DNA of 35,063 nucleotides from Actinomycetota bacterium (GCA_040905475.1 JBBDRM010000075.1:1-35063), one strand, 5' to 3'; counted from the stretch's first letter, positions 19,333 through 30,248 are shown. Numbers and translations: made by a program. The notes: generated by a model from the sequence alone, not told the origin.

Positions 19333-19899
19333 TTACTCCTTGAAGGGGAATCCGAGCGCCTTCAGCAGCGCGCGGGCGGCCCCGTCGTCCTGTGCCGTCG
19401 TTACTATGGTGATGTGCATCCCTCTCACCTTGGAGACCTGGTCGTAATCGACTTCCGGGAACACGAGCTGCTCCGTCAGACCGAGTGAGTAGTTCCCGCG
19501 GCCGTCGAACGTCGCCGACAGTCCACGGAAGTCGCGGATCCTCGGCAGCGCGAGGGTGAGAAGCCGGTCGAGGAACTCCCACATGCGGTCGCCCCGAAGG
19601 GTGACCTTCGTGCCGATCGCTTGTCCTTCGCGGAGCTTGAACCCCGCGATCGACTTCCGCGCTTTCGTCACGATCGGCTTCTGTCCCGCGATGACGGTCA
19701 GATCCCCGACGGCGGCCTCGAGCAGCTTGCCGTCCTTGATGGCCTCACCGACGCCCATGTTGAGCACGATCTTCTCGAGCCGCGGCACCTGCATGACGTT
19801 CGCGTAGCCGAGCTCGCCCTTCAGTTGGGGGACGAGTTCCTCCCGGTAGCGCTTCTTCAGGCGCGGGATCTCCTTAACGGCCGCCTCTGCCTGGGCCAT
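19333..19899 (-). CDS. rplE: 50S ribosomal protein L5
   Basis: 188-aa 5S rRNA-binding protein that also bridges to S13. GTG (19902) and ATG (19899) are adjacent at the start; I took the ATG, which overlaps the rplX stop as TGATG. Segments: [39 protein letters not shown], the loop [31 protein letters not shown], and the C-terminal [19 protein letters not shown]. Length is usual for actinobacterial L5. Confidence 0.97.
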   Translation of the reverse strand: MAQAEAAVKEIPRLKKRYREELVPQLKGELGYANVMQVPRLEKIVLNMGVGEAIKDGKLLEAAVGDLTVIAGQKPIVTKARKSIAGFKLREGQAIGTKVTLRGDRMWEFLDRLLTLALPRIRDFRGLSATFDGRGNYSLGLTEQLVFPEVDYDQVSKVRGMHITIVTTAQDDGAARALLKALGFPFKE

Positions 19900-20234
19900 C
19901 ACACCTCACTCCCACACTTACGGCACACGCGCCGTTTCGAGCCATCTTCGGCCAGATCCCAGCCGACCCGGGCCCTGCCCTGGCACGAGTCGGTGTTGCA
20001 GACCAGCGCCACCGCCGAGATCTGGACCGGCATCTCCTTGGTTACGATGCCGCCCGTCATCCCCTGACGGCCGCGCTGCTGCCGCAGCGGCTCGTGACGC
20101 TTCACCTGATTGACGCCCTCGATCATGACCTTGCGGGTCTTCGGCCAGGTTCGGACCACGCGTCCGGTCTTCCCCCGGTCCTTGCCCGAGAGCACGATCA
20201 CCTCGTCGCCCTTTCGGATGTGCAGGCTTTGCAT
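19899..20234 (-). CDS. rplX: 50S ribosomal protein L24
   Basis: 111-aa assembly-initiating protein. The KOW motif is at the N-terminus ([20 protein letters not shown]), followed by [15 protein letters not shown] and [18 protein letters not shown]. The C-terminal ribbon has two cysteine pairs, CNTDSC (spaced by four) and CRKC (spaced by two). In most zinc-ribbon L24 proteins the first pair is C-x2-C, so the spacing here is uncommon. It abuts rplN directly. Confidence 0.96.
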   Translation of the reverse strand: MQSLHIRKGDEVIVLSGKDRGKTGRVVRTWPKTRKVMIEGVNQVKRHEPLRQQRGRQGMTGGIVTKEMPVQISAVALVCNTDSCQGRARVGWDLAEDGSKRRVCRKCGSEV

Positions 20235-20603
20235 CTACAGCACCTCCGGAGCGAGCGAGATTATCTTCATGAACTTCTTCTCGCGCAGCTCGCGAGCCAC
20301 GGGCCCGAAGATGCGGGTCCCCCGCGGGTTCTGTTGCTCGTTGATGAGCACCGCGGCGTTCTCGTCGAAGCGGATGTAGGAGCCGTCCGGCCGGCGGCGC
20401 TCCTTCGCGGTGCGCACGACGACCGCCTTCACAACCTCACCCTTCTTGACCGGCGCGCCGGGGAGTGCGTCCTTGACCGTCGCGACGATGATGTCGCCGA
20501 TCCCGGCGTAGCGCCGGCCCGACCCGCCGAGCACGCGGATGCAAAGGATCTCCTTAGCGCCCGTGTTGTCGGCCACCTTCAGTCGCGACTCTTGCTGGAT
20601 CAT
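20235..20603 (-). CDS. rplN: 50S ribosomal protein L14
   Basis: 122-aa protein at the subunit interface, bound by the silencing factor RsfS in other bacteria. [20 protein letters not shown] is the invariant start. [59 protein letters not shown] and [20 protein letters not shown] follow. It is the first gene after rpsQ, three bases downstream, at the S10/spc junction; no separate spc promoter could fit there. Confidence 0.98.
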   Translation of the reverse strand: MIQQESRLKVADNTGAKEILCIRVLGGSGRRYAGIGDIIVATVKDALPGAPVKKGEVVKAVVVRTAKERRRPDGSYIRFDENAAVLINEQQNPRGTRIFGPVARELREKKFMKIISLAPEVL

Positions 20604-20606
20604 CTG

Positions 20607-20879
20607 CTACTTCGCCTTCTCGAGTATTTCCTGGACACGCCAACGTTTGGTCTTCGACAACGGACGCGTCTCGGCGATCCGGACGCGATCTCCGATGCCG
20701 CACGCGTTCGTCTCGTCGTGCGCGCGATACTTCGTCATCCGGCGGAGGATCTTTCCGTACAGGTGGTGCCGGGTGGTGTCGCGTACGACGACAACAACCG
20801 TCTTGTCCATCTTGTCGGAAACGACGACGCCGACGCGCGTCTTGCGGCGTCCCCGCTCCTTCACCGTGCTCTCCGCCAT
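20607..20879 (-). CDS. rpsQ: 30S ribosomal protein S17
   Basis: 90-aa primary rRNA-binding OB-fold protein. The ATG at 20879 overlaps the rpmC stop as TGATG; a TTG one codon upstream is also open. Core segments: [39 protein letters not shown] and [20 protein letters not shown], the last being the S17 signature. Confidence 0.97.
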   Translation of the reverse strand: MAESTVKERGRRKTRVGVVVSDKMDKTVVVVVRDTTRHHLYGKILRRMTKYRAHDETNACGIGDRVRIAETRPLSKTKRWRVQEILEKAK

Positions 20880-21115
20880 CAAGCCTCCTCGGCGCCGGCG
20901 ATCGCCTGCGCTTCGAGCTCCTCGAGCTCGCGCTCACGCATCAGCGTCAGGATCCGCGCGACCTGCTTGCGCACCACTTTGATCTGCATCGGGTTGTCCA
21001 ACTGACCGGTGACGAGCTGGAAGCGAAGGTTGAACAGCTCTTCCTTGGCTTCGGCAAGCTTTGTTTCCAGCTCGTCCTCGGCAGTATCCCGAAGCTTGTC
21101 GGCCTCTTTGGACAT
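20879..21115 (-). CDS. rpmC: 50S ribosomal protein L29
   Basis: 78-aa two-helix protein at the polypeptide exit site. The core is [20 protein letters not shown], then [23 protein letters not shown]. It carries an acidic N-terminal lead ([16 protein letters not shown]) and an Ala/Glu-rich tail ([13 protein letters not shown]), both common in Actinomycetota. The ATG abuts the rplP stop. Confidence 0.96.
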   Translation of the reverse strand: MSKEADKLRDTAEDELETKLAEAKEELFNLRFQLVTGQLDNPMQIKVVRKQVARILTLMRERELEELEAQAIAGAEEA

Positions 21116-21532
21116 CTACTCGCCTTCTTCCCGGCTCACGAATCTTGTCTTGATAGGAAGCTTGTGCGCCGCGAGCCGCAACGCCTCGCGTGCCTGACCT
21201 TCGTCGACGCCCGCCAGCTCGAACATCACGCGTCCCGGCTTGACCACACAGACCCAGTACTCGGGGTTCCCCTTCCCCGATCCCATGCGCGTCTCGGCGG
21301 GCTTCTTCGTGAAGGGCTTGTCGGGGAAGATGTTGACCCACACCTTCCCGCCGCGCTTGATGTGCCGCGTCATCGCAACACGCGCCGCCTCGATCTGGCG
21401 GTTGGTGATCCACGCGGGCTCCATCGCCTGAAGGCCGTAGTCGCCGAAATGCACCTGGACGCCGCCCTTCGCTTTCCCGCGCATGCGGCCGCGGTGCTGC
21501 TTCCGGTACTTGGTCTTCTTCGGGGAGAGCAT
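21116..21532 (-). CDS. rplP: 50S ribosomal protein L16
   Basis: 138-aa protein near the A-site tRNA elbow. [20 protein letters not shown] is the invariant opening; [41 protein letters not shown] and [20 protein letters not shown] follow, with the C-terminal [17 protein letters not shown]. The ATG overlaps the rpsC stop as TGATG. Nothing unusual. Confidence 0.98.
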   Translation of the reverse strand: MLSPKKTKYRKQHRGRMRGKAKGGVQVHFGDYGLQAMEPAWITNRQIEAARVAMTRHIKRGGKVWVNIFPDKPFTKKPAETRMGSGKGNPEYWVCVVKPGRVMFELAGVDEGQAREALRLAAHKLPIKTRFVSREEGE

Positions 21533-22533
21533 CAGACATCTCCCTCCGAGCCACCGGGTGCCGGCGGAGCTTCGGGCGCAACGGATGGAGGTTCGGGCGT
21601 GGGCGTCGGAGCTTCGGGTGGCGTCGGAGCTTCGGGTGGCGCCGATGCCTCGGCGGCGGCAGGCCCAGCCTCGGACGCGACCGGCGGGATCGACGAGGCT
21701 TCGGGTGGGGCGGCCTCGGCCGCGTCGGCGGGGGTCGCCGCATCGGCCGGCTTCGGGCCGCGAGGCGACTTCCCTTGACCGGATGGCGAACGCGTTGCGC
21801 CGGAGCCGCGACGTGGCCTGACCGTTGGGGCGACGATCTCTCCGGCGGCAGCCGCGCGCGCGCGAGCACGTGCGAGCTCCGCTTCCTTCTCCTCACGCGA
21901 CGGCGCGACATCACCCTTGTAGATCCATACCTTCACGCCGATCCGGCCGAAGGTCGTCTTGGCTTCGCGGAAGCCGTAGTCGATGTCCGCTCGGATCGTG
22001 TGGAGCGGGACGCGCCCTTCGCGGTACCACTCGCTGCGAGACATCTCCGAACCGCCCAGACGCCCGCCGACCTGAACCCGGATGCCCTTGGCCCCACCGC
22101 GCATCGTCGTCTGCACACCGCGACGCATCGCACGGCGGAACGACACGCGACCGGCGAGCTGCTCGGCGATCCCCTGCGCCACGAGCGGCGCCTCGAGTTC
22201 CGGCTGTTTCAGCTCGATGACGTTGAGCTGGACGTTGTCCTTACCGGTCATCTTGCGCAGCTCGTCGCGGATCCGGTCGACCTCGACCCCGCGGCGGCCG
22301 ATCACGATGCCCGGCCGGGCTGTGTAGATATCGACCTGGAGCCGGTCGCCCTTGCGTTCGATGTCGATCCGCGCGACGCCGGCGTGCGCCAAACTGTCGT
22401 GCAGGTTCTTGCGGATCTTCAGGTCCTCCTGGAGCCACGGGAGATACTGCTTGTCGGCGTACCAACGCGAGCGCCATTCGTAGTTCGGGTTGGACCCGAG
22501 CCGGAACCCGTACGGGTTAATCTTCTGACCCAC
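21532..22533 (-). CDS. rpsC: 30S ribosomal protein S3 with a long Ala/Pro/Glu C-terminal tail
   Basis: 333-aa head protein at the mRNA entry site with helicase activity. The GTG at 22533 gives [13 protein letters not shown] and overlaps the end of rplV by 17 bases. The KH domain has [18 protein letters not shown] (GxxG loop near residue 80); the C-terminal core has [20 protein letters not shown] and [20 protein letters not shown]. The core ends near residue 212. The remaining 120 residues are low-complexity, first charged ([19 protein letters not shown]), then Pro/Ala/Glu repeats such as [18 protein letters not shown]. The tail makes S3 about 60 residues longer than many actinobacterial homologues (comparison from memory). 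Confidence 0.96.
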   Translation of the reverse strand: MGQKINPYGFRLGSNPNYEWRSRWYADKQYLPWLQEDLKIRKNLHDSLAHAGVARIDIERKGDRLQVDIYTARPGIVIGRRGVEVDRIRDELRKMTGKDNVQLNVIELKQPELEAPLVAQGIAEQLAGRVSFRRAMRRGVQTTMRGGAKGIRVQVGGRLGGSEMSRSEWYREGRVPLHTIRADIDYGFREAKTTFGRIGVKVWIYKGDVAPSREEKEAELARARARAAAAGEIVAPTVRPRRGSGATRSPSGQGKSPRGPKPADAATPADAAEAAPPEASSIPPVASEAGPAAAEASAPPEAPTPPEAPTPTPEPPSVAPEAPPAPGGSEGDV

Positions 22534-22891
22534 GCGAGCCCTCCCTCGGTTGCACAACGATCGTGATGTGAGTGGTGCGCTTCCGGATCCGGGTTGCTCG
22601 CCCCTGCGCGCGAGGCCGCCAGCGCTTGAGCGTCGGCCCTTCGTCGGCCCAGCAACGCGTCACGAAGAGCGTGTCCGCCGGAACGCGTAGCGTCTGCTCG
22701 GCATTGGCCACGGCCGCGTTCAAGATCTTCGCGAGCTCGGGCGACGCCGCGCGCGGCGTGAATGCCAGCACGCGTCGCGCCTCTTCCACGTGCTTGCCGC
22801 GGATCAGGTTCAACGTGTAGCGCACCTTGTATGGAGACATACGCACGAACTTCGCGCTCGCGCGTGCCTCTCTCTCCTTCGCCTTCGCCAT
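22517..22891 (-). CDS. rplV: 50S ribosomal protein L22
   Basis: 124-aa protein whose hairpin lines the exit tunnel. The ATG at 22891 overlaps the rpsS stop as TGATG; a GTG one codon earlier is open too. Segments: [39 protein letters not shown] and the tunnel hairpin [19 protein letters not shown], then [14 protein letters not shown]. Its last 17 bases overlap the start of rpsC. Confidence 0.97.
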   Translation of the reverse strand: MAKAKEREARASAKFVRMSPYKVRYTLNLIRGKHVEEARRVLAFTPRAASPELAKILNAAVANAEQTLRVPADTLFVTRCWADEGPTLKRWRPRAQGRATRIRKRTTHITIVVQPREGSRGSED

Positions 22892-23184
22892 CACTTCTTG
22901 CCCGGTCCGGTGGCTTTCTCGGCGGCGTGATGCCCGTGGGAGCGGAACGTCCGCGTCGGCGCGAACTCTCCGAGCTTGTGCCCCACCATGCTCTCGGTCA
23001 CGTAGACGGGGACGTGCTTACGGCCGTCGTGGACCGCGATCGTCAGCCCCACCATGTCGGGGATGATCGTCGAGCGCCGCGACCATGTCTTGATGACACG
23101 CTTGTCGTTGCGCTTGAGTGCGAACTCCACCTTCTCGAGCAGGTGGTCGTCGATGAACGGTCCCTTTTTAAGACTGCGTGCCAT
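22891..23184 (-). CDS. rpsS: 30S ribosomal protein S19
   Basis: 97-aa head protein. [19 protein letters not shown], then [20 protein letters not shown] and [20 protein letters not shown]. The end [19 protein letters not shown] is canonical. It follows rplB by nine bases, with a purine-rich ribosome-binding site in the gap. Confidence 0.98.
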   Translation of the reverse strand: MARSLKKGPFIDDHLLEKVEFALKRNDKRVIKTWSRRSTIIPDMVGLTIAVHDGRKHVPVYVTESMVGHKLGEFAPTRTFRSHGHHAAEKATGPGKK

Positions 23185-23193
23185 CTCGCTCCC

Positions 23194-24027
23194 CTACTTC
23201 TTCTTCTTGCTCTTGCGACGCCGGACGATCAAACGGTCGGACCCCTTGCCCTTCTTGCGCGTCCGGCCTTCCTTCTTCCCCCAAGGGCTGGTCGGGTGAC
23301 GGCCTCCCGAGGACTTGCCTTCGCCGCCGCCCAGAGGGTGATCGACCGGGTTCATCGCGACGCCGCGCGTGATCGGACGGCGACCCTTCCACCGCGTGCG
23401 CCCGGCCTTGCCCCAGTTGATGAGCTCCCACTCCGCGTTGCCGACCTCTCCCACGGTCGCCCGGCACGCGGAGGGAACAAGCCGGATCTCACCCGACGGC
23501 ATGCGGAGGTGCGCGTATACGCCTTCCTTGGCGAGCAGCTGCACGCTCGTCCCCGCGCTGCGAGCGATCTTCGCGCCCCCGCCCGGACGCAGCTCGACCG
23601 CGTGAACGATCGAGCCGACCGGGATGTTCTTGAGGGGCAGTGCGTTGCCGGGCTTGATGTCGACGCCTTCGCCCGACGCCACGATGTCTCCGACCGAGAG
23701 CTTGTCCGGCGCGATGATGTAGCGCTTCTCGCCGTCGCGGTAGTGGAGGAGCGCGATCCGTGCGTTGCGGTTCGGGTCGTACTCGATGGACGCAACCTTG
23801 GCCGGGACACCGTCCTTGTTGCGACGGAAGTCCACCATCCGGTAGCGACGCTTGTTCCCTCCGCCTCGGTGATACGCCGTGACCCGCCCGTGCGCGTTGC
23901 GGCCGCCGCTCGAGGGTCGGCTGCGTGTGAGCTTCTTCTCGGGACGCGAGCGGGTGACCTCGGAATAGTCGGACTGGCTCGCCCCGCGGCGTCCCGGGGT
24001 CGTCGGCTTGAACTTTCGGATCGCCAT
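23194..24027 (-). CDS. rplB: 50S ribosomal protein L2
   Basis: 277-aa protein essential for peptidyl-transferase centre assembly. Segments: [60 protein letters not shown] and [20 protein letters not shown]. The conserved C-terminal loop near the active site has [20 protein letters not shown]. It ends in a Lys/Arg run. It follows rplW by four bases. Confidence 0.98.
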   Translation of the reverse strand: MAIRKFKPTTPGRRGASQSDYSEVTRSRPEKKLTRSRPSSGGRNAHGRVTAYHRGGGNKRRYRMVDFRRNKDGVPAKVASIEYDPNRNARIALLHYRDGEKRYIIAPDKLSVGDIVASGEGVDIKPGNALPLKNIPVGSIVHAVELRPGGGAKIARSAGTSVQLLAKEGVYAHLRMPSGEIRLVPSACRATVGEVGNAEWELINWGKAGRTRWKGRRPITRGVAMNPVDHPLGGGEGKSSGGRHPTSPWGKKEGRTRKKGKGSDRLIVRRRKSKKKK

Positions 24028-24031
24028 CTGG

Positions 24032-24319
24032 CTACCTCGGCTGGAAGATCTCGATCTTGTCGCCCTCGGCGAGGGTGACCAAAGCTCGCTTCTGCGCGGA
24101 CCGCTCGCCCATCGTGTAGCGGGTCCTCTTCTTCTTCCCGGAGCGCCACATCGTGTTCACCGACAACACGCGCACTTCGAAGATCTTCTCGACCGCGATC
24201 TTGATCTCGGTTTTGTTCGCGGTCGGCGCCACCAGGAACGTGTAGACGTTCCGGTCGATCGCGCTGTACGACTTCTCCGAAACCACGGGCGCGATGATCA
24301 CGTCTCGATAGTCCTTCAC
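24032..24319 (-). CDS. rplW: 50S ribosomal protein L23
   Basis: 95-aa exit-site protein, the docking point for trigger factor and SRP. The GTG at 24319 overlaps the rplD stop as GTGA. Segments: [40 protein letters not shown] and [20 protein letters not shown]. Glu15, in the SEKS segment, belongs to the trigger-factor docking region. Standard. Confidence 0.97.
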   Translation of the reverse strand: MKDYRDVIIAPVVSEKSYSAIDRNVYTFLVAPTANKTEIKIAVEKIFEVRVLSVNTMWRSGKKKRTRYTMGERSAQKRALVTLAEGDKIEIFQPR

Positions 24320-24984
24320 GCGCCCTCCCCCTCCCCGGACGTCGCAGCGGCTGCCTTCTTTCGGGGCTTGCGCTCGTTCAACCGCTCGATCGACGCTTGG
24401 GTGAAAACCACCCAGTCCGCCGCGATCACATCGTGAGTGTTGATCTGGTCGACGGTGATGACGTGGACCGTGGTCAGGTTGCGGAAGGACTTCCCGGCAA
24501 CCAGATCAACCGTGTCGAGCACGACGAGCGCCTTCCCTGATACGCCGAGAGCCTCGAGTACCTTCAGCGCATCCTTGGTCTTCGGCGTCTCGAACGAGAA
24601 GCGATCGATCACCGCGACCCGGCCTTCACGTGCGCGGTCCGTTAGCGCCGAACGCAGCGCGAGCGCGCGCATCTTCTTCGGCACCTTCATCTCGTAGTCG
24701 CGCGGCTGCGGGCCGAAGACTGTGCCGCCGCCCGTCCACTGGGGCGCGCGGATCGAGCCCTGACGCGCCCGGCCGGTTCCCTTCTGGCGCCACGGCTTCT
24801 TGCCGCCGCCGCGCACCTCGCCCCGCTTCTTCGTCGCGTGGGTACCGGACCGAGCAGCCGCGAGCTGCGCGCGCACGACCTGATGCATCACCGGCACGTT
24901 GACCTGCGCGCCGAACACGACGTCGTCCAGCGCGACACGACCGACCACGTCGCCGGATGCGGAGCGGACGTCTATCTCACTCAC
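24316..24984 (-). CDS. rplD: 50S ribosomal protein L4
   Basis: 222-aa protein whose extended loop reaches the exit tunnel; in E. coli it also represses the S10 operon. GTG start at 24984 overlaps the rplC stop (GTGA). The tunnel loop has [20 protein letters not shown] and [20 protein letters not shown]; later [19 protein letters not shown] short Ala/Glu-rich tail ([14 protein letters not shown]) extends the C-terminus. An S10-type leader cannot be present because only 36 bases separate rpsJ from tuf. Confidence 0.97.
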   Translation of the reverse strand: MSEIDVRSASGDVVGRVALDDVVFGAQVNVPVMHQVVRAQLAAARSGTHATKKRGEVRGGGKKPWRQKGTGRARQGSIRAPQWTGGGTVFGPQPRDYEMKVPKKMRALALRSALTDRAREGRVAVIDRFSFETPKTKDALKVLEALGVSGKALVVLDTVDLVAGKSFRNLTTVHVITVDQINTHDVIAADWVVFTQASIERLNERKPRKKAAAATSGEGEGA

Positions 24985-25637
24985 GAGTGCTTCCTCGCCT
25001 TCGTCTTCACTGCGTTACGGACCAGGACCAGGCCGCCGATCGGACCCGGCACCGCTCCCCTGATCAGGAGCAGATCCCGCTCCGGGTCGGCTTCGACGAC
25101 CTCGAGGCTGAGGATCGTGACTCGCTCGTGACCGAGATGGCCCGGCCCTTTCTTGCCTTTGAACACGCGCCCCGGAGTGGTTCCTGCGTTCTGCGAGCCG
25201 GGCGAGCGATGCTTGCGGTCCGTGCCGTGCGAGGCCTCTTTCCCGGCGAAGTTCCATCGCTTCATGGCCCCGGCGAACCCCTTACCCTTCGAAACGCCCA
25301 CGACGTCGACGCTCTCGCCGGGCGCGAACACGTCCGCGGTGATCTTCGAACCCAGCTGGAACGACGACGCATCGTCGGTGCGGATCTCGACCAACGACCG
25401 AACCGCGGCCGCTTTCGAGGCGGACAGGTGCCCGGTCAGCGGCTTGTTGAGCCGCTTCGCGGCGACCTCACCGAAGCCGAGCTGGACGGCCGCGTAGCCG
25501 TCTCGCTCCGCCGTGCGGATCTGCGTGACCGTGCACGGGCCGGCACGCAGCACCGTGACCGGCACCGCGCGGCCGTCGTCGGTGAAGACCTGGGTCATGC
25601 CCAACTTCTCCCCGAGGATCCCTTTGACTATCGCCAT
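24981..25637 (-). CDS. rplC: 50S ribosomal protein L3
   Basis: 218-aa early-assembly protein. Begins [18 protein letters not shown]; the loop that approaches the peptidyl-transferase centre includes [34 protein letters not shown] and [15 protein letters not shown]. It ends [14 protein letters not shown]. It follows rpsJ by two bases. Confidence 0.97.
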   Translation of the reverse strand: MAIVKGILGEKLGMTQVFTDDGRAVPVTVLRAGPCTVTQIRTAERDGYAAVQLGFGEVAAKRLNKPLTGHLSASKAAAVRSLVEIRTDDASSFQLGSKITADVFAPGESVDVVGVSKGKGFAGAMKRWNFAGKEASHGTDRKHRSPGSQNAGTTPGRVFKGKKGPGHLGHERVTILSLEVVEADPERDLLLIRGAVPGPIGGLVLVRNAVKTKARKHS

Positions 25638-25639
25638 GG

Positions 25640-25951
25640 CTACAGCTTGATCTCGATGTCAACGCCGGCAGGGAGGTCGAGCCGCATCAGCGAGTCGACC
25701 GTCTTGGCCGTCGGGTCCAGGATGTCGATCAGACGCTTGTGCGTCCGCATCTCGAAGTGCTCACGCGAATCCTTGTCCTTGTGCGGCGAGCGGATGACGC
25801 AGTACACGCTCCGCTCCGTCGGAAGCGGTACGGGACCCGAGACCTTCGCGCCGGTCCGCGTGACCGTGTCCACGATCTTGCGGGCCGACTGGTCGATGAC
25901 CTCATGGTCGTACGCCTTCAGCCGGATCCGGATCTTCTGTGTTTGCGCCAT
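25640..25951 (-). CDS. rpsJ: 30S ribosomal protein S10
   Basis: 103-aa head protein, which also acts as NusE in transcription antitermination. [20 protein letters not shown], then [20 protein letters not shown] and the loop [19 protein letters not shown]-terminus [17 protein letters not shown]. It follows tuf by 36 bases; that gap has a small hairpin (25966-25978, 5-bp stem) without a T-run. The str and S10 clusters may therefore be read as one transcript (inference). Confidence 0.98.
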   Translation of the reverse strand: MAQTQKIRIRLKAYDHEVIDQSARKIVDTVTRTGAKVSGPVPLPTERSVYCVIRSPHKDKDSREHFEMRTHKRLIDILDPTAKTVDSLMRLDLPAGVDIEIKL

Positions 25952-25987
25952 CCGCTTCTCCGCCCCTCGGTGCCCGAGTGGAACCGG

Positions 25988-27172
25988 TTACTTCTCGATC
26001 TTTACGACGCGGCCGGCGCCGACGGTACGTCCACCTTCACGGATCGCGAAACGAAGCCCCTCGTCCATCGCGATCGGGTTGATGAGCTGGACGGTCATCT
26101 GCGTGTTGTCGCCCGGCATGACCATCTCGACGCCCTCCGGCAGCTTGATCGAGCCCGTGATGTCGGTCGTACGGAAGTAGAACTGCGGGCGATAGTTGTT
26201 GAAGAACGGCGTGTGCCGCCCGCCCTCTTCCTTGGACAGGACGTACACCTGCGCCTCGAAGTCGGTGTGCGGCGTGATCGTCCCGCCCTTGGCAAGGACC
26301 TGACCGCGCTCGACGTCGTCCTTCGCGGTCCCGCGCAGGAGGGCGCCGATGTTGTCGCCGGCCATGCCTTCGTCGAGCAGCTTGCGGAACATCTCCACAC
26401 CGGTCACGGTCGTCTTCGTCGTCGGCCGGATCCCGACGATCTCGACCTCGTCGCCGACGTGGATCTTGCCGGTCTCGACGCGGCCGGTCACGACGGTTCC
26501 GCGCCCGGTGATGGAGAACACGTCTTCGATCGCCATCAGGAACGGCTTCTCGACGTCACGGACGGGTTCGGGGACGTTGGCGTCACAGGCCGCCATCAGC
26601 TCGAGGATGCCTTTCTCGGCTTCCTCGTCGCCCTCGAGCGCCTTGAGCGCCGACACCCGGATGACCGGAAGGTCGTCGCCGGGGAACTCGTACGACGAGA
26701 GCAGCTCGCGTACCTCGAGCTCGACGAGTTCGAGCAGCTCGGGGTCGTCGACCATATCCACCTTGTTCAGCGCGACCACGATGTACGGCACGCCGACCTG
26801 ACGGGCGAGCAGCACGTGCTCACGTGTCTGGGGCATCGGGCCGTCGGCAGCGGATACGACGAGGATCGCCCCGTCCATCTGCGCTGCGCCGGTGATCATG
26901 TTCTTGATGTAGTCGGCGTGGCCCGGGCAATCGACGTGCGCGTAGTGACGGTTCTCCGTCTGGTACTCGACGTGCGCGATCGCGATCGTGATGCCGCGCT
27001 CCCGCTCCTCCGGAGCCTTATCGATCTGGTCGAACGGCGTGAAGTCGGCCATCCCCTGCTTGGAGAGGACCTTGGTGATGGCGGCCGTGAGCGTCGTTTT
27101 CCCATGGTCGATGTGACCGATGGTGCCGATGTTCACGTGGGGCTTCGTCCGCTCGAACTTCTGCTTCGCCAT
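25988..27172 (-). CDS. tuf: Elongation factor Tu
   Basis: GTPase that carries aminoacyl-tRNA to the ribosome. 394 aa. G1 is GHIDHGKT at 19-26 (Ile where Val is more usual), G3 DCPGHADY with the catalytic histidine, and G4 NKVDMVDD. Domain 2 has [15 protein letters not shown]. Domain 3 has the aa-tRNA/kirromycin-side segments [20 protein letters not shown] and [17 protein letters not shown]. It lies 18 bases after fusA with a clear ribosome-binding site. A second tuf copy elsewhere cannot be excluded. Confidence 0.98.
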   Translation of the reverse strand: MAKQKFERTKPHVNIGTIGHIDHGKTTLTAAITKVLSKQGMADFTPFDQIDKAPEERERGITIAIAHVEYQTENRHYAHVDCPGHADYIKNMITGAAQMDGAILVVSAADGPMPQTREHVLLARQVGVPYIVVALNKVDMVDDPELLELVELEVRELLSSYEFPGDDLPVIRVSALKALEGDEEAEKGILELMAACDANVPEPVRDVEKPFLMAIEDVFSITGRGTVVTGRVETGKIHVGDEVEIVGIRPTTKTTVTGVEMFRKLLDEGMAGDNIGALLRGTAKDDVERGQVLAKGGTITPHTDFEAQVYVLSKEEGGRHTPFFNNYRPQFYFRTTDITGSIKLPEGVEMVMPGDNTQMTVQLINPIAMDEGLRFAIREGGRTVGAGRVVKIEK

Positions 27173-27190
27173 CTCGTCCCTCCCCTGGGG

Positions 27191-29347
27191 TTATTCGCCC
27201 CGGACCTTTGCGACGATCTCTTTCGCGATGCTTTCGGGCACGCGCTGATACGTGTGGAACTGCATCGTGTACGTCGCCCGGCCCTGCGTCTTGGAGCGCA
27301 GATCCGTGGCGTATCCGAACATCTCCGCGAGCGGCACGTGCGCACGGATAACCTGCATCGAGCCGCGCGCATCCATCCGCTCGATCTTGCCCCGACGCGA
27401 GGTCAGGTCGCCGATCACGTCACCCATCGAGGTATCCGGCGTAACGACCTCGACCTCCATCATCGGCTCGAGCAGTATGGGGTCGGCCTTACGGGCGGCC
27501 TCCTTCAACGCCATCGAGCCGGCGATCTTGAACGCGATCTCCGACGAGTCGACGTCGTGGTACTGACCGTCGAGCAGCGTCGCACGGAGATCGACGAGCG
27601 GGTACCCCGCGAGCACGCCGGACTCCATCGCTTCCTGGATCCCTTCGTCGACCGCAGGGATGTATTCGTTGGGGATCGAGCCCCCTTTGAGCTTCGAGAC
27701 GAATTCGAAGCCACCGCCGGGACCCGTCGGCTCGAGCGAGATCTCGACGACGGCGAACTGACCGCGGCCGCCGGTCTGACGCACGAAGCGGACCTGGTGC
27801 TTCGGAACGGTCTTGGCGATGGTCTCGCGGTAGGCGACCTGCGGCTTGCCGACGTTCGCGCCGACCTTGAATTCGCGCGTCAGCCGGTCGACCAGCACCT
27901 CGAGATGCAGCTCGCCCATCCCCGCGATGATCGTCTGGCCGGTCTCCTCGTCGAACCGGACGACGAACGTCGGATCCTCGTCGGAGAGCGACTGGAGCGC
28001 CTTCCCGAGCTTCTCCTGGTCGGCCTTCGTCTTCGGCTCGATCGCAACGGAGATCACCGGTGCCGGGAACGTCATCGATTCGAGCACGATCGGCGAAGCC
28101 GGGTCGCACAGCGTGTCTCCGGTGGTGGTGTGCTTCAGGCCCACGGCCGCGACGATGTCACCTGCGAAGGCAGCGGTGCGGTCCTCGCGGTGGTTCGCGT
28201 GCATCTGGAGGATGCGGCCCACGCGCTCTTTGCGGTCCTTGGACGAGTTGTTCACGTGCGCGCCCGTCCGCAGCGTCCCCGAGTAAACGCGGAAGTAGGT
28301 GAGCTTGCCGACGTAGGGATCGGCCGCGATCTTGAACGCGAGCGCCGAGAAGGGCGCCTCGTCATCCGGCGGACGGGTCTCGACCGCACTACCGGGGATC
28401 GTCCCGGCCACCGGCGGAACGTCGAGCGGCGAAGGCAGGTACTGCACGATCGCATCCAGCAAGGGCTGAACGCCCTTGTTCTTGAATGCAGTCCCGCAGA
28501 TAACCGGCGTCGCCGTGCCGGCCAAGGTGGCGGCGCGGATCGCGCGACGCATGTGCTCCGCGGACGGCTCGGGACCACCGCCGATGTAGGCCTCCATGAC
28601 TTCCTCGTCATAGTCGGCGAGCGACTCATAGAGCTCATGGCGCCAGTGGTCGGCGGCTTCCTTGTACTCGTCGGGGATCGGGCGGTCCTCCCACTCCTCG
28701 CCTTTGCCTTCGTCCGGCCACACATGCGCGACCATCGTTACGAGGTCGATGACACCCAAGAACGAGTCCTCGCTGCCGATCGGCAGCTGGATCGGGATGG
28801 GATGCGAGTCGAGCCGGTCGCGGATCATCTCGACGGTCCGGAAGAAGTCGGCGCCGGTGCGGTCCATCTTGTTGACGAAGCAGATACGCGGGACCTGGTA
28901 CCGGTCGGCCTGGCGCCACACGGTCTCGGTCTGTGGTTCCACGCCTGCGACGGCGTCGAAGACGGCGACCGCCCCATCGAGGATCCGCAGGCTGCGTTCT
29001 ACCTCGACCGTAAAGTCCACGTGCCCGGGCGTATCGATGATGTTGATCCAGTGGTCCTTCCACATGCAGGTGGTCGCGGCGGAGGTGATCGTGATTCCGC
29101 GCTCCTGCTCCTGGACCATCCAGTCCATGACCGCGGTGCCCTCGTGAACCTCGCCGACCTTGTACGTCTTGCCGGTGTAATAGAGGATCCGCTCGGTCGT
29201 GGTGGTCTTGCCGGCGTCGATATGCGCCATGATCCCGATGTTCCGGGTTCGGGCGAGCGGGTACTCGCGGATCACGAGCTCCTTGCCTGCTCGCCCCGCC
29301 TGCCTGACCTGCGTTCCTTCAGCCATCTTCTTCGCCGGTTCTCCCAT
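27191..29347 (-). CDS. fusA: Elongation factor G
   Basis: Translocase GTPase, 718 aa from the ATG at 29347, two bases after the rpsG stop; upstream open frame lies inside rpsG. The N-terminal lead of about 30 residues ([20 protein letters not shown] and on) is longer than in E. coli; an internal ATG at codon 8 is an alternative start. G1 [14 protein letters not shown]3 DTPGHVDF and G4 NKMDRTG are intact, with the G' insert after them. Later segments include [14 protein letters not shown] (domain III), and [19 protein letters not shown] (domain IV). Domain V has [20 protein letters not shown]. Confidence 0.97.
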   Translation of the reverse strand: MGEPAKKMAEGTQVRQAGRAGKELVIREYPLARTRNIGIMAHIDAGKTTTTERILYYTGKTYKVGEVHEGTAVMDWMVQEQERGITITSAATTCMWKDHWINIIDTPGHVDFTVEVERSLRILDGAVAVFDAVAGVEPQTETVWRQADRYQVPRICFVNKMDRTGADFFRTVEMIRDRLDSHPIPIQLPIGSEDSFLGVIDLVTMVAHVWPDEGKGEEWEDRPIPDEYKEAADHWRHELYESLADYDEEVMEAYIGGGPEPSAEHMRRAIRAATLAGTATPVICGTAFKNKGVQPLLDAIVQYLPSPLDVPPVAGTIPGSAVETRPPDDEAPFSALAFKIAADPYVGKLTYFRVYSGTLRTGAHVNNSSKDRKERVGRILQMHANHREDRTAAFAGDIVAAVGLKHTTTGDTLCDPASPIVLESMTFPAPVISVAIEPKTKADQEKLGKALQSLSDEDPTFVVRFDEETGQTIIAGMGELHLEVLVDRLTREFKVGANVGKPQVAYRETIAKTVPKHQVRFVRQTGGRGQFAVVEISLEPTGPGGGFEFVSKLKGGSIPNEYIPAVDEGIQEAMESGVLAGYPLVDLRATLLDGQYHDVDSSEIAFKIAGSMALKEAARKADPILLEPMMEVEVVTPDTSMGDVIGDLTSRRGKIERMDARGSMQVIRAHVPLAEMFGYATDLRSKTQGRATYTMQFHTYQRVPESIAKEIVAKVRGE

Positions 29348-29349
29348 GG

Positions 29350-29820
29350 CTACCACCGGTAGTGCGCGAACGCCTTGTTCGACTCCGCCATCTTGTGGAG
29401 GTCTTCCTTGCGCTTCACGGACGTTCCGGTCATGTTCAGCGCGTCGCCCAGCTCGCCGGCCAGCCGCTCGGCCATCGACTTCTCCCGGCGCGACCGCGAG
29501 TTCTGGATGAGCCACCGAAGCGCGAGCGTCGTGCCGCGCCGGTTGGGCACCTCGACCGGAACCTGATACGTCGCACCGCCGACGCGTCGAGACCGGACCT
29601 CGAGTTGCGGCTTCACATTTTCAACGGCCTTCTTCAACGCGGTCACCGCGTCCACGTTCGACCGCTCGGAGAGCTTCTCCAGCGCCGTGTAGACGATCGC
29701 TTCCGCCGTGCCGCGCTTCCCGCGCTCCAACACCTTGTTCGTGAGCTGAGTCACGAGCACGCTGCTGTACACGGGGTCCGCGAGGACCTCGCGCTTCGGG
29801 ATCGGCCCTTTTCTCGGCAA
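29350..29820 (-). CDS. rpsG: 30S ribosomal protein S7
   Basis: 156-aa head-assembly protein. [20 protein letters not shown], then [40 protein letters not shown] and [21 protein letters not shown]-terminal [20 protein letters not shown] is canonical. In E. coli, S7 controls the str operon by binding the rpsL-rpsG intercistronic region; here that gap contains a strong hairpin (29842-29869). Confidence 0.98.
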   Translation of the reverse strand: MPRKGPIPKREVLADPVYSSVLVTQLTNKVLERGKRGTAEAIVYTALEKLSERSNVDAVTALKKAVENVKPQLEVRSRRVGGATYQVPVEVPNRRGTTLALRWLIQNSRSRREKSMAERLAGELGDALNMTGTSVKRKEDLHKMAESNKAFAHYRW

Positions 29821-29837
29821 TTCTTCTCCTAGCGCGG

Positions 29838-29869
29838 AAAAGCGAGCCCGGGACGCGCCCCGGCCTCGC
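29838..29869 (-). terminator. Hairpin plus T4 between rpsL and rpsG (attenuator-like or S7-binding structure)
   Basis: On the minus strand, GCGAG-G-CCGGG and CCCGG-G-CTCGC pair over 10 base pairs with one mismatch and a six-base loop (29842-29869), and are immediately followed by TTTT (29838-29841). This is the shape of a weak intrinsic terminator, placed inside an operon whose downstream genes (rpsG, fusA, tuf) are essential. It could instead cause partial termination, mRNA processing, or be the target for S7 feedback. Structure judged by eye only. Confidence 0.55.
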
Positions 29870-29876
29870 CGGCTGT

Positions 29877-30248
<372 letters not shown>

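Noticed and set aside
25966-25978. Hairpin in the tuf-rpsJ gap as a terminator or S10 leader
   Set aside because: The stem is five pairs with a three-base loop and no T-run; the gap is too short for an S10-type leader.
25739-29362. A 1207-codon open frame on the plus strand opposite tuf and fusA
   Set aside because: It is antisense to two certain genes. High-GC genes with strong third-position bias leave the opposite frame open; the translation is Arg/Asp/Val-rich with no recognisable domain.
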